A stretch of 64,000 nt of DNA. Origin: Druceiella hillmani (Eukaryota > Arthropoda > Insecta > Lepidoptera > Hepialidae). How positions within the stretch are numbered: the stretch's first letter is position 1; each line of letters opens with the position of its first letter. The notes under the pieces are model-generated. The model was not told the DNA's origin and made no database searches. It saw only the letters and a program-made list of their open reading frames with translations. The position numbers and the translations under genes are program-made. The stretch covers positions 38,521,501 through 38,585,500 of the forward strand of contig JAYKKI010000013.1 in NCBI GenBank assembly GCA_039881145.1. Direction: 5' to 3'. This document shows positions 24,738 to 37,003 of the stretch, in pieces.

Positions 24738-27700
24738 TATATGTTCATAAATTAGCGCTAAAGAAACGAACAAACATCTTTATTACTTTCAATATTAGAT
24801 ATTTTTTCTACATAGTCATCGAGACCTCCATATGACGAATTTACTTCTAAAATGTCAAGGCCATAGGGGTAAAATAATGGGAGCCATGATACTGTGATAC
24901 ACGGGCGGGCGAGCATGATAACTATATTCCTTATATCAACGTGGAATCCAAAAAGGCTAAAGAAATATAATGAAAGAAGGAATAAAATAATAGGAAAGAA
25001 GGAATATTATGAAATGCCATCATTTAGCGGATTCCAAATTTTATTCATTTACAGCACTCTAAAGGACAATTCATTTCGGCAAAGTTTAACTGTCCAATAT
25101 TTTTTGTTACATAACACACGCTTTTGCATTTTGTGTTCTTTATTTTTTAAAAATCCAAACAAAAATAAATACAATGAAATAAAACCCTGTCACCACCACA
25201 AAAATGATTCAAAACAAGTAATTACGTCTTTCTTATTTACATGTCAATTTTGCCATCAATGATATTACTCCTTTTATTCTTCGCGTTTTATGGACCAAAT
25301 ATAAATAACTTAAACAATTATTGATCACAAATATTTATCTAGTTCATATTTTACAGCACTCTTGACATCAATTATATTTAGGTTTCTATTAACATTCGGA
25401 TCACTTCCTTTCGATATTTACAAATAAAGTAAATTATTAAGCCTCCTGAAACATTATTAGTCCATGGTCTTTCTTATTATCTGCATGCTAAAGTGAAAAA
25501 GCCGATGAACCCAACAACTTTCTTATTTTTCCCTGTTTACTAGAATAATACTCACTTTCCGCATCAATAAATTATTAAGGTTATGTAATCTGTGTCATGT
25601 CGATCTCGACATATTGCGTTCATGTTAACAAACACAAGCGCGTGTTATGTTAGCGAAACATTAACAGCGTGTACTTTTCAAGTACTTGATCGTAATTGAT
25701 CATAACATACGTGTTATCTTTAGATTGCTTAATTGTGCCGTTGGCGGAACTATCAGAATTTCCATACTAACAGCAGTTTCACATTCGACAATGGTTTCGT
25801 CTCCTCTTTATTGTTATAGTGTATGTATGCATATTTTCATATCCGTTTCCAACTACATTTTTAATTATTACGTACAGTATTTAAAAAGCTATAAAATATA
25901 AAATATATATAAGAAGCAAATATAAACAAGCAAGCTTATACTAACAAGTTTTGTATATTAATGAGCATGAATTTCAAGAGACGGTATCTTATTTTAAAAT
26001 CTGTAAATTGTCAAAATAAGTAATAACGTATCTAGTTTGTCGTATTTATATAGATTATTTTATATGTTTTTTACAATCATGTGGGTTGCTGAGAAATCGT
26101 TGGTAAACCCAAAAGTCCATACACCGCGCTTTTTCTTAATTATCATAAGAACTAAAAATTAGGAGAAAAATCAAAACAACAAGCCACCACGAAAATGGAC
26201 AAGAAGATGCGCAAAAAAGGGAGCCAAGACAGTTGCAGAGGATAAAATAAAAGGTTTTTGGTAGAAAATTGTTTATAAAAATTATACATTTTTACAGATC
26301 ATTGTAAAATGAGTTTCTACTTTGATAATTAACCAATCTATAGAAGAAAAATCACCAAATTCGGGTAGAATTGTGGCAATTCGATATTGTTACCAAATAG
26401 TGTTACACAAATGTGCAGAACATCGGACAGAGTTGCACATAATTTTTCAAAGGCAAATTAATATAATGATAAATAGTTAAAATAAAATTATGGTTTAATT
26501 TTTAGAAGACGATCTCCTCATTCGAAATTGCTTAAAGTGGATTAAATGCATTTAAAATGACACATTGATGATAAAAGTAATTATTTTTCTTATATCTTCA
26601 AAAGTCGAGGTTGCGCGTTGGTATATAATAAAGCACATATCCGCATTGTGTAAATATCCAATAACGCAAAGATATCACTCACTTTGCAACTAAAACGGGA
26701 TTTCAATTATTCAAAATTAGTAATACTATTTATATTATTCAAAAGATGCCTCTAAAATTCTTTAAAAACCATTATTAGTTCAGATGTATCGAAGGGGAGC
26801 TTTCAAGATATTAATAAGTAGCAACTTAAATAAAATAACTAACGTTCTAACGGTAAAAAATTTAAATAATTAACGTTCTGCTTTCCGTGAGAAGCACGCA
26901 TTACGTAAATTTTTTTCAAGTCAACTAGATGGCGCTTTATAATTCGATAAAAAGGGTGAAGGTATTTTCGCAAATGAAAGCACCGACACAAAAATAATAT
27001 TTTAAATATTTGAAATACAATTGTTTTTATATTTATCCATCATACACTGATTCTCTTATTATATTACAGTTACAAACAATTTATTTAAAAAATTAAGTTT
27101 TTTGACTGGTACGTACCATCGATCTTATCAATACATTCAAAATACGAAAAGTTCATATATACTATAGTATTATTTATACACATTTTGTGTCAACATAATA
27201 TTTAGAATAATACCGAAAAAACTTTTATGATAAAAAGTGTTTACATATGAAGTGATGACTTTCAAACTTTGTCGTTTATGTTAATGTTTTTTCTTTGATA
27301 ATAGCAGTACCTATGTATGCGGTTGCCTACAGAAAGTTCTCAGTAACCATACATGTACCGTGTGATATTTAAACAAACAATTTTGAACCTCTAATTCCAA
27401 ACCTATTTGTTGTAGAAGGTTAAAGTTCTGGAAAAGGGTTAATAAAATTTACTCTGTGTTTATAATTTTCTGCACTTTCGATTTTGGTAAACGTATTTTA
27501 TTTTTTTCTTAATTCTTGGGAATGTCCGACTCAATTATCATGAAAAGCTCTGACCCACTTTCAATCCATTTAGGAACTTTAAATATTGATACGTAGCTAC
27601 GATTTAGAAATTGTTACTTACCTACAACGAATTTTACTATGTACCTACGACGCAGCTACGTCGTTATTTGATATGACAAGATTTTTTAGTTTAGTCTCAA

Positions 27701-28018
27701 AAATATTAGAGGAAAACTATTTATAGTATTTTTTAATTTCAGCCTTCATTATTTTCTATTATGAAGAAATTATCTACTTTCTATAACAAACCATTTTCAT
27801 TTGCAGTATTATAACAATCATAATTATATTTCATCATCGTAAACAAAACCTCCATATAGAACTAAAAACTAAGTAAAACACCACATACCAGTATAATCGA
27901 TATTCTGCGAAATAATAGTTGTGTCACTATTCAAAGCTGAATAAAAATATTATTAAGTGGTCTCTCAGTGTACAAGGTTTTAGGTGCGTGACGTCGTGTA
28001 TGCAGGTGTACGTATACT

Positions 28019-28222
28019 CAACTCTTGCGGTAGCATTGAAATAGTGTTTCTCTAGAATAGGAACTCTTGGTAACGTCAAAATAGTGTATCAGGACTCGCA
28101 ACGCTTGTGAAAACGTTGAAATAATGTATCGCGAGAACGGAAACTCTTACGGTAACATCAAAATAGTTTATAAGGAATCTCGGCTCTTGCTTTAATGTTA
28201 AAAGAGTGTATTTTGAAAACAG
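28019..28222 (+). repeat. Minisatellite, period about 42 bp, copy A
   Basis: About five imperfect units of the form (A)ACTCTTGCGGTAACGT then TGAAATAGTGTATC and a GC-containing tail (GCGAGAACGG). Units begin near 28,020, 28,064, 28,105, 28,147 and 28,187. Differences among units exceed those between copies A and B, so the array predates the duplication. Confidence 0.8.
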
Positions 28223-29526
28223 AATTTAATTTCAGTTTTTTTAAATTTTTGCTTTTAGAAATATAATATTATTACAATAATCACTAGTCAAACAGCGGGG
28301 TAAAACTAGTAATTATTCAAAGATAAATCTGCCCCAATCTGCATCATGCTGATGTGATTAATATTTGTAAACAAGTAAATATTAAAAAATGCAAAATGAA
28401 TTCACTTTTAAATAATCCTTCTTTCGATAACACGGTAACTAATTTACATTTAAATTACTTACAAACACACGTTATTTACATGATACAATAAAAATCGTGT
28501 TTAAAAAAATTAGAAGTGAAACCACCCTCCAAAAAAATTAAAATAATAGAAAGTAAAGCATTACTTTGTAGTAATCCAAACGCCTTTATATTGAAAATTG
28601 TCTTCCCCTCTAGCATTCGGTTTTGTTTTATCTTCTATTATTACCTTCTCTTTCATTTCATTGTTGTTAATGGTATGCTTTTGTATTCTACTTATTATGT
28701 TTAAAATTAATCTAAATATTTTTTCTTTATAGTTGAAATTAGCTTTTAAAATTCATTCTTCAAGATTTTAGACGTATTTGAAAAAAAAATTATTTATGAG
28801 AAAAAAACAGGTGATTGTGTAACAATCAGTACGTCAATGCATATTATAAAACTGAGCCATTTGCTTCGTCTACCTGCCTGAATGTATGTATTTTTTTCGG
28901 GTTTTCTTCCATTTTGAGGTGAGTTAGTTGATAAAATGATTTGTAATGAAGCTTTAAATATATAATTTATGAACGTTTTTTGAAAATTACTTGACTTATG
29001 GCGATGAATATAGACGACGTAAGAAAAAATGTATTCGTAGGAAAATATCTTGGCATGCTCTGCATAAATGGTCACAAATGTGTAAAAACATGCATGGTAC
29101 AATTTTTTGGCTCAAAAAGTTACAGCATAAAATCTGGGATAGCATAAATGTACATATTACATAAAAACCATGATAAACGTTTTCCTTTGAGAAAAAAAAA
29201 TAATTTTTCAACTCAATTATCTAAAGTATAATGCATATAATTTTCTTAGTGATAACTTAAATTTTATATTGATATCAAAATTTCCTTGTACACTGTAATT
29301 TTTCAAGTAATAGATTAAAAGTTAGTTAAGCAAAATTTTACGCGTGGGATTTCACTCGTTGACCTAGGATGGTGTGTGAAAAATATCCGCCTGTATTGCG
29401 ATGGCAGGAAATGATAAATAGTCGTATAATAATACTATATAAGGAAAAACCGAAATACTGGTGAATTACTAATTTATCTATGTTTTTGTTTATACGCATA
29501 ATGCTTATGGAAAATTAGTTTATACC

Positions 29527-29610
29527 AACTCAACGTAACTCAATGCAAAACCAAACATTAATTCCCAACTCGAAGCAAAATCAAACATTAATTTCTGACT
29601 CAATGCACAC
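29527..29610 (+). repeat. 33-bp tandem units, two copies (copy A)
   Basis: Units of CAAAACCAAACATTAATTCC then CAACTCGAAG, with degraded ends carrying ACTCAATGCA. Copy A has one unit fewer than copy B (44,186-44,302). Confidence 0.8.
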
Positions 29611-30455
29611 CGAATATTACTTCTCTATATTTTGCAGTGTGTTTTATTCACATATATCTTCATTTTATAGTCCTTGTGCAAAATATTTTTCTTGATAACT
29701 TCTCACGGGTTTTATCTGATCATATATCTAAATTATTCATACATGTTTCGAAAATTTAATAAATTTATGTACCATATACGCACGTTTTTGTAGTAGACAA
29801 TAGGAATTTTTTATTTTAAAAATAGATTTCATCCATGTTATGATTCCAATCAGCTCGTTTTTAGTAGCAAATATATTGTTCAAAGTATAGCTACAATATA
29901 ACTTGTAACGGCACTGTAATTCACTGGTTTATTATGAAAATATTTTGAACAATTTTTGTGTATACGTATTTTGAAAAGAAAAAAATTAAAGTGTTTTTAA
30001 ATAGTCAACTTAACTGATGGCCACGAATAGCTCAAAAACGCCTAATCTTCTTTCCAGAAATTGAATTAGAACTGCTAACTTACATTGAAAGCTCTCTCAT
30101 TTCATATTGATTGAACCGAAATAGATTAAATAGAATTGTAAATTGTTACCGCGATTACGTAAGAAATCAATACCTTAGTCGCCGGCAGCATGTTTATTTT
30201 GGACGGAGAACTATTTCGGTTTAAAATCAGTTCGAAGCATACTCTATTGTGTGTTTGTTTGCGCTGCTGGTGATGACACGTTACGTAGACAGCGGCGTTA
30301 GTTTTGGTTTCAGGAATAAACTCTCCGGTTTCATCGCAAGTATAGCATCAATTAAAGCTGTAGCGTCTGTAACGTAAGGCTGCCTTAAATTAGAATCACA
30401 GAATTTTTGTCAACTGCCCTCAATAAGAACTAACTTAGTGAAATATGTTATCTCT

Positions 30456-30998
30456 AAATAAAAACTACTGATTATTTAGTTAGCACTAGATGGCGCGGTA
30501 TTATTTCGCCGCTGCAAAGTTATTGCATAACTCCATTGAAAAATATCATATTTATTCCTTGCTATGAAAAGCTTGGTAGCTTTCATTATTATTTTTTCTT
30601 TGAAATATAATCAGTATAGGTAACCAATATAGGTATTATATAAATTCTACTGCAAGTTCGTACGAAAATTACGGTTATATGAATAAAACGAAAGTATTCG
30701 AAGAAATGGAAGCTTTAATGTATACTATCATAGATCAGATGGCATGATTTTTTTTAAATTCCAATACATTTTCTTGATGGTAAAGGAAATGTTTATATCA
30801 TTTTTTCTAAATTAATCGTAAATGGTCTTTATAACTCTTAAACATGTATATTGTTGGGAATATTCTTTGACTTCAAATGAAAGCAAAGCGGTGAAAATAC
30901 ATATGTTGAAATGAAGTCATGTGCAAAAGAATCCGATTTTAAGAACTTTATACCTAGCTAATTGTAGAATATATAGTACAATTATTAAAAGCTTGATT
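30456..30998. other. Unique spacer between the two duplicated copies
   Basis: A 543-bp stretch with no counterpart found after copy B or before copy A. It holds ACTAGATGGCGCGGTATTAT near 30,485, a motif type often seen in insect repeats, and no gene. Confidence 0.6.
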
Positions 30999-31654
30999 TT
31001 TTCAAATAACAAAAAAATTATCAATTTTCCATTAGAGATATTTTTTTAGTAAACCTCTATTTGTTCCGATGTTTTAAAAATATTTGACACAAAAAAGTGT
31101 ATGTATGTTTTTTTATTAAAGCAATCATTGAGTTGAATTTAAGTTTAAAGTTCTTAATATTATTATGATAATAAAAATGTCTAAGAAAACAATAGATCAC
31201 TGGGTCAAAGGTTAGCAAACTGAAACCGTGGCGTGGTGGTAAAGATTATAAAAGTAGTAATATTTCGAGCTTCATAAACTATTATCGAACTTATATTATT
31301 GTCGTAAATCAAGTAATTTTATTACATTACTGATCGTCATTTTAATCTACCTTTCATTGTAGGTAATATCAAATCGTTTCGTGTGAAGTATTTTATTCAA
31401 GTATACAATGAAACTTTTCTTTACAGTTCAATAAACGAAAATTATACTTTTCATGTCAACCTTTTGTAAATTATTCTGAGTGTGAAATGGAAAATTTCAC
31501 CTCAAAAAATACGTGGACATGAAAAGACTCATGACGCGTATACTCTTCATTACTCTATTGAAAAGGTGCAGGGTTTAAAGAGATTAATTCTAAAGAAATT
31601 CGACGAATCTGCTTCCATGCAGATCTTGCTCAATTATAATAAAAGATATTACTT

Positions 31655-32262
31655 TTAGGGTTCCGTACTTCATACTACCATCCACGTATCCGTCTTTCCA
31701 TCTGTCACAGCCATTTTTTGCTAAAAACATTTGACGTGAAAAAATGAAGTAAAGCTTAGTAATTAATTACATTAACATGCACATATTTTAAGAGCTGACA
31801 CTCAAAAATATTTACTGGAAATTTTAGACAGGGAGAACGGGCAAAATAAATATTAGAAAAAAAAATTTAATTCTGTTTGTGTTGTGGTGTATTGTTTCAA
31901 AGGGCTTCCCAAGGGTTTTGGGGACTAATAAGGTTCCCAAAATAATTTTTTTTTAATTTGGTTATTACGTCTTCAAACATATACTGAAAATAATATGTTC
32001 CCCACTTCCATATTACCGAAACTACTGGATGTAAAATTATGAAAAATAACCAAAGTTTTTAAAAACCTATGCGAAGGTTGCAGGGAAAAATGTAACAATG
32101 ATTCCAGAAGTCATAGTTTTTGAGATATTGACGATAATATACGTGTCACGTCATTAAATAACATTGGATATTTATTATTAAATATTAATTGCATTAGAAA
32201 ATCCGTATTCGTAATAATATATGGAAAGTAATTTCATTTCGAGCCACACTCAAACTTGGCCG
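31655..32262 (-). repeat. TTCCGTACC-family dispersed repeat (copy B)
   Basis: Counterpart of 18,511-19,105. It has a better preserved TTTTAGGGTTCCGTAC end, then CCGTCTTTCCATCTGTCACAG, and its other end keeps ACTCAAACTTGGCC, closer to the recalled family start than copy A. This helps to fix the orientation. Confidence 0.65.
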
Positions 32263-32964
32263 AAAATGATAAAAAATATATAATATAAAAGCAATATTTG
32301 TGTATGTATTATAATAATCATTACTAAATATTGATATTTTTGATTAAAAATAGTACATGCTTTCAATTAAGACCATACACGTGACTAGACAGCTTATAGA
32401 ATTCAAGCTTAAAAATATTTGAAAAGAATACCCAAAGAAATTTTAACTAAAAGTTCTTGAAATTTGTTGATTTTAAAGACTACGAAATTTGTTGATATAA
32501 AGTAGATTATTCACATAATAGAACTTTTATTTGGTTCCATTTAATAACATTATATAGATAATATTTAAATAAAAAGGCATTTTCAACAATCATAAAAGTT
32601 TTAACTCTAAGTGCAGTTGTTAAATCGATGTAGGAAGTCGATGTCTGTGAATTTCTGAGTATAAGATAAGACGATAATGATAAGGTTAATTTTATCTCAT
32701 TTCTTTTTCATGTTACATTATTTTACAATTAATACATGGACTGAGTGCCTTTAAGTGCACGCAACATATTAATGCAAAGATATTAATTGTTATTAAATAT
32801 GCTTATTAAGATTTACTAGATTTAGTGTAATTCATACGAGCACGAAGTATTTACGAGGAACGGACGTACTAGAGTATGACAGTCTGCAACTATCTTTTAA
32901 ATGATATGGAGCTTTCTATCTCTGTTTCTAATGACTCAACTATTATAAGAGTTTAAGCTACTTC

Positions 32965-33960
32965 TTAGCAAAGAATGAAACAAAAAATGTTTCTCCTAAA
33001 AGGTTTAAATTCGTATCATGTCACTCTCTTTAATAAGATAGGATTTCATATACTCGTACTTTGTACTAGCTATATATTAGTTTTTCTCAAATCTCTATAA
33101 ACTCGTGTGTGTGTGTCGACGTATTGTGCACATCTGTTCATTCATAGCCTCTGAAACCCCGTAACAAAACAGTTCTAATAATAGATCAATAACCATTAGA
33201 TTTTATTTTTGGAACTTTTTGTTTGGTCTCATTCAAATACAAGCAAAAAAATATTGACGCTTCTTATATATACTTATATATACTTGTATTTTGTACCATA
33301 TACAATTTTTTCTCAAATGTGTCTAAACTCCATTGCGTGGCGTGCACATATTCATTCATAGTCTCTGAAGCCCCGTAACAAAACAATTCTAAGAATAGAT
33401 CAATAACCATTAGATTTTATTTTTGGAACTTTTTGTTTGGTTTCATTCAAAAAAGACAAGCAAAAGTATATTGAATGCTTCATGATAAGTTATTCACGTT
33501 GCGCACTCCCGACCGAACACCCCAGCAGCAAGTATGAGTGCCGCGTACCGTGTATTATTTTTTAAAAAATATACGTAACTATTATTTTTATGCACTCGGA
33601 ACAGGTCATACTCTTTTATAATCTCATATCTCATATACTCGTACTTAGTACTACCTATATATTAGATTTCCTCAAATCTGTCTAAACTTCATTGCGTGTT
33701 GACATTTGGCACGCACATGTTCATTCATAGTCTCTGAAGTCCCGTAATAAAATGATTATAAGAATATACCAATTAGATTTTATTTTTGGGACTTTTTGTT
33801 TGGTTTCATAAAACAAGCAAAAAAAATATTGAATGCTTCATGATGAGTGTTTACGTTGCGCGCTTCCGGCCGAATAAGCCAGCAGTATGAGTGCCGCGTA
33901 CCATATATTATTTTTAAAAAATATACGTACCGATTATTTTTATATATTCGTAACAGGATC
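32965..33960 (+). repeat. Expanded local tandem units in copy B
   Basis: Three successive units, starting near 32,965, 33,270 and 33,600. They share CTCATATACTCGTACTT, ACTCCATTGCGTG, AGTCTCTGAAGCCCCGTAA, ATCAATAACCATTAGATTTT and GAGTGCCGCGTACC. The last two are full units of about 330-370 bp, whereas copy A has one short and one full unit. The array therefore changed size after the large duplication. Confidence 0.75.
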
Positions 33961-34165
33961 AGCTAATATGAAAAAATATTGATTTCGCACACGTCTTCAT
34001 AGCATTCCAAAAAATTAAACAAGGATAAAGCGGTTGGTAAGGAATCCTTCTATATATGAAGCTGGTAACTGAATATATTTAAGTATGCAAATATTATACA
34101 CCTTATCATCTGCAGTATTGATGATGTAAATGATACAATCTGTAATAACAAACAAACCTATATAT

Positions 34166-34443
34166 TGAATATATTTAGCGTTAATTTTGTAGAAATTCAT
34201 TATTCACAATTAAATGAAACTACGTGATGTAGTATTATTTCTACTTTCTTTACCACGACCTAGGTTTCGTTGTATTACAACATCTTCAGGTGGGATATTA
34301 GCAAAGATCTTTAGTCTCTGCTATCTCTCTATCTTTGCTAATATCCCACCTGAAGATGTTGTAATACAACGAAACCTAGGTCGCGGTAAAGCAATTAAAG
34401 AAAGTAGAAATAATACTACATCACTTAGTTTCATTTAATTGTG
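34166..34443. mobile_element. Palindromic foldback element inserted in copy B
   Basis: The left arm (34,212-34,309) and right arm (34,331-34,437) are reverse complements around a ~21-base loop (TAGTCTCTGCTATCTCTC). The left end extends to GCGTTAATTTTGTAGAAATT. The element is bounded by the 12-bp direct repeat AAACCTATATAT at 34,154-34,165 and 34,444-34,455. The matching point of copy A (about 20,677-20,692) has a single TACCTAAATAT and no element. This is good evidence for insertion with target duplication after the large duplication. The right end lacks about 40 bp present in the single-arm copy at 36 kb. No protein is encoded. Confidence 0.88.
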
Positions 34444-34570
34444 AAACCTATATATATTCAGTTACCAGATTTTTTCGGTGGTTTCACTAATGACATACCA
34501 ATTTTAGGAGGGTTTATTGAGTATATCATAACAAGATATTGTATTTCATTTTGTTTTTACTGTAGTACTT

Positions 34571-34912
34571 ATGGCAGTCATTAAACGACCTTGGTGCAAT
34601 GCTCAGGGAAGTGATGTAAGGTTTTCAATGGAGTGGTATTAAAATAAACATGGACAAGAAAACAAAATTAAATGGAAAAAACTTCATATTGGAAAAGCCA
34701 CTCTAAAAATTGTGAACCTTTATGCATACCTACGACAAACTGTTGGATCAGGTGAGTCCAACCTCGAGAAACGGATCAATCGGAGAATCCAACTCGACAG
34801 GGCAGAGTTCAAGAACCTTTTTATATAGTTTCGTCCAACGCAAACGTCTTTAATCAATGTATCTTGTCAATGATGACAGAGTTTCTGTTTATAACGACGA
34901 AACGTATAAATG
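34571..34912 (+). pseudogene. LINE reverse-transcriptase relic, copy B
   Basis: Counterpart of 20,790-21,145. Here the frame through the thumb region is better kept: IGKATLKIVNLYAYLRQTVG is followed by KRINRRIQLDRAEFKNL, a close match to the recalled YLGQTV..RRIQLGWAAFGKL signature. Upstream, an in-frame stop precedes the NMDK remnant, and downstream the NQC..LP motif is only partly visible. Comparing A with B shows independent decay, so the insertion predates the large duplication. Confidence 0.75.
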
Positions 34913-35333
34913 TAATCATAATTGAGAAAATGTGAAAAATTTAACAAAACAATTAAACAAATTATTATTACATCGTAATAAAGGTCAACAAAAAATGTTG
35001 CAAACTATTTTCATTTAACATTTTTGAAAGAAATTTGTAACAAAATTATTGTTATGTCAGTTAAGCAACATATAACAGGCAGATTTTAAAATTTTCTAAG
35101 CCATCCCTTACGGAATCTCTAAAAGCACGTTTTTGTTACAGAATGGGAAAATGAAATCAATTAACAAATAAAAATATAAATAACCAATAGATAAAAAAGG
35201 CATAAACAATTATGTAATTGCAAAGTATGTACTATATTTTAATTATATTACTATTCGTAACTAATACCTCAGAAAGTAAAAGAAAAACTAGAAATCTCAT
35301 TTAAGAAATCATAAGAAATATCAGTAGGAAGCG

Positions 35334-35643
35334 TACACTGGACGGTATGAAAGGAACAAAACTAAAAAAAGAGCACAAGGTTAATATATTAAGTGAACAA
35401 CTAAATCTAATATCCTAACCCATACTTAATATCTTCTAGATATAATATAGTTAGACATCATTGATACTACAGTACTCTTCAAATTGTTTACACTGGACCG
35501 TATGAAAGGAACAAAACTAAAAAAAGAGCACATGTTTAATATATTAAGTGAACAACTAAATCTAATATCCTAACCCATACTTAATATCTTCTAGATATAA
35601 TATAGTTAGACATCATTGATACTACAGTACTCTTCAAATTGTT
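35334..35643 (+). repeat. Two tandem 155-bp units
   Basis: The unit runs from TACACTGGAC through AGTGAACAACTAAATCTAAT and ATCATTGATACTACAGTACT to AAATTGTT. It is repeated directly with about three differences. Copy A has only the first ~35 bp (GTACACTGGACTG..ACAAAACTA), so the rest arrived later. Near identity implies a recent tandem event. Confidence 0.9.
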
Positions 35644-36083
35644 TCCGCCCACCTACACATCTAAATATAAATATATGTAAAGGAAGAAATAACTAAACAA
35701 ATAAAAAAGAACTAAAATTAAATAATAATTAAAATAAATATATGAATAAATAAAACGATATGTAGAATTGGTGGTATAACCCTGTTCTAAGTTGCAAATA
35801 CCCTTGCTACCATATAAATATATTACTGAGAATAACTCCCATTTAATTTTATTACATACACCGGGACATTTGCATTGTATAACCTCATAGAATTAGATCA
35901 ATTTAATTTACTACCCTTACTAAAATACTTGTATATCGTATAACTCTCGGAAGTATAATAAAACTTACACCGCTCCCCTACAATAAACTCACTAACATAA
36001 GCAGTGGGAAAACCCACACAAACCCGGCTTCAGCTATTTTTTTGAAACATATAAATCCTATTAGATATTCCTAAGAGTTAATA
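35644..36083. other. Copy-B-specific insert of unknown type
   Basis: About 440 bp absent from copy A, between the 155-bp tandem and a foldback half-element. It contains CACCGCTCCCCTACAATAAA near 35,970 and GTGGGAAAACCCACAC (36,006-36,021), a small palindrome. The composition resembles a transposon end or a solo LTR, but no terminal repeats could be defined and no reading frame is present. Confidence 0.4.
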
Positions 36084-36214
36084 TTTGCTAATAGCCCACC
36101 TGATGATGTTGTAATACAACGAAACCTAACTCGTGGTGTAATACTACATCACGTAGTTTCATTTAATTGTGAATAATTAATTTCTACAAAATTATTACCA
36201 ATATATTCAATATT
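36084..36214. repeat. Single-arm foldback fragment
   Basis: One arm only: TTTGCTAATAGCCCACCTGA, GTTGTAATACAACGAAACCTA, then CATCACGTAGTTTCATTTAA, then TTTCTACAAAATTATTACC and a TATATTCAA end. About 24 bp that the 34-kb element has between its CCTAGG and ATACTACATC blocks is missing. The right end shows the family terminus that the 34-kb copy lost. Confidence 0.8.
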
Positions 36215-36478
36215 TGAAAACGTTATTGAAGTCATTTAATAGCATTCAAAGCATTAAATTAATTACACATACAGTGATGATGAATAGATTTTTGTATAAA
36301 CTTTATTGCAACATCACCTATATAGCCATATCGTCGAGTTAAATTCTAATTTGTTGATATTCATGATCCGTTTAAAATAGACCACTCTTTTATCAATTAC
36401 ACGTATCTATTTAAATATTAGCGTTTATCTTTTTATTTTGTTAGCATTTATCTGTTTTATTTAGTATGTTTTTATAAA

Positions 36479-36957
36479 ATCGATCAAGTGTGAATCTGAC
36501 TCGCGCATCGAGGGTTCCGTACCTTGTTCGAGTTTAAATTACAATCAATATTTAAAAAAAATATGTCTGGAATCATCGATATACGTTTCTTACGAACCTT
36601 CCAAAAAACCTGTTTTTTTCGTAATTTTAATTTCAAAAGTTTAGGAAGTAGGGGTGGAGCAAATAATTTTTCTGTATATTTTTCGATTTATCGCTGAAGA
36701 TATATTACCTAAAATTATGAAAATGTTATTTTTGAAACCTAAACGATACCCTATTATATATTTGTAAATTTTAAAATAAATTCAATTTCTTTGCCTCTAA
36801 CTTCTAGAATTGCCATATAAATATTTTTGAGTATTGCCTGTTGAGATATATAAAGGTCAATATACTTTATTACTCAAGTCTCTATGTCAAGTGATTTCTA
36901 AGAATAACGATTTTACGAATACAGTTTTACCTTTTGTGATACGGAATCCTAAAAGTG
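36479..36957 (+). repeat. TTCCGTACC-family dispersed repeat (copy B)
   Basis: Counterpart of 21,787-22,286. It begins ATCAAGTGTGAATCTGACTC, GCGCATCGAGGGTTCCGTACC (closer to the recalled consensus than copy A, which reads GGTTCCTTACC) and ends ACGGAATCCTAAAAG. Confidence 0.7.
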
Positions 36958-36965
36958 CCGTAAAG

Positions 36966-37003
36966 CGTTATCGTTTCAAATATTTTGCCACGAAACGATA
37001 ACG
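36966..37003. repeat. Perfect 12-bp inverted repeat (copy B)
   Basis: Identical to the hairpin at 22,296-22,333. Confidence 0.8.

Larger units (their letters stand above)
17871..30455 (+). repeat. Large tandem duplication, copy A
   Basis: A 12.6-kb block repeated in the same orientation at 30,999-45,691. Homology begins at TTTTCAAATAACAA (17,871 and 30,999) and ends near ACTAACTTAG..AAAT.TGTT.TCTC (30,455 and 45,691). By eye the left part, to about 21.2 kb, has many substitutions and small indels. From about 21.6 to 25.9 kb the copies differ at only a few bases per kilobase. From 26 to 30.4 kb divergence is intermediate. Outside the features listed separately, the block holds AT-rich DNA without recognisable genes. 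Copy A lacks the foldback insertions, the 155-bp tandem and the 44.4-kb insert of copy B. Confidence 0.95.

Noticed and set aside
24894..25262. 122-codon plus-strand frame
   Set aside because: Shortened by a frameshift in copy B (39,567-39,824), with a low-complexity Lys/Asn-rich end, opposite a more plausible minus-strand frame.
27590..27670. Repeated TACGTAGCTACGA / CTACGACGCAGCTACG motif
   Set aside because: Suggestive of an inverted or tandem unit, but too short and irregular to define.
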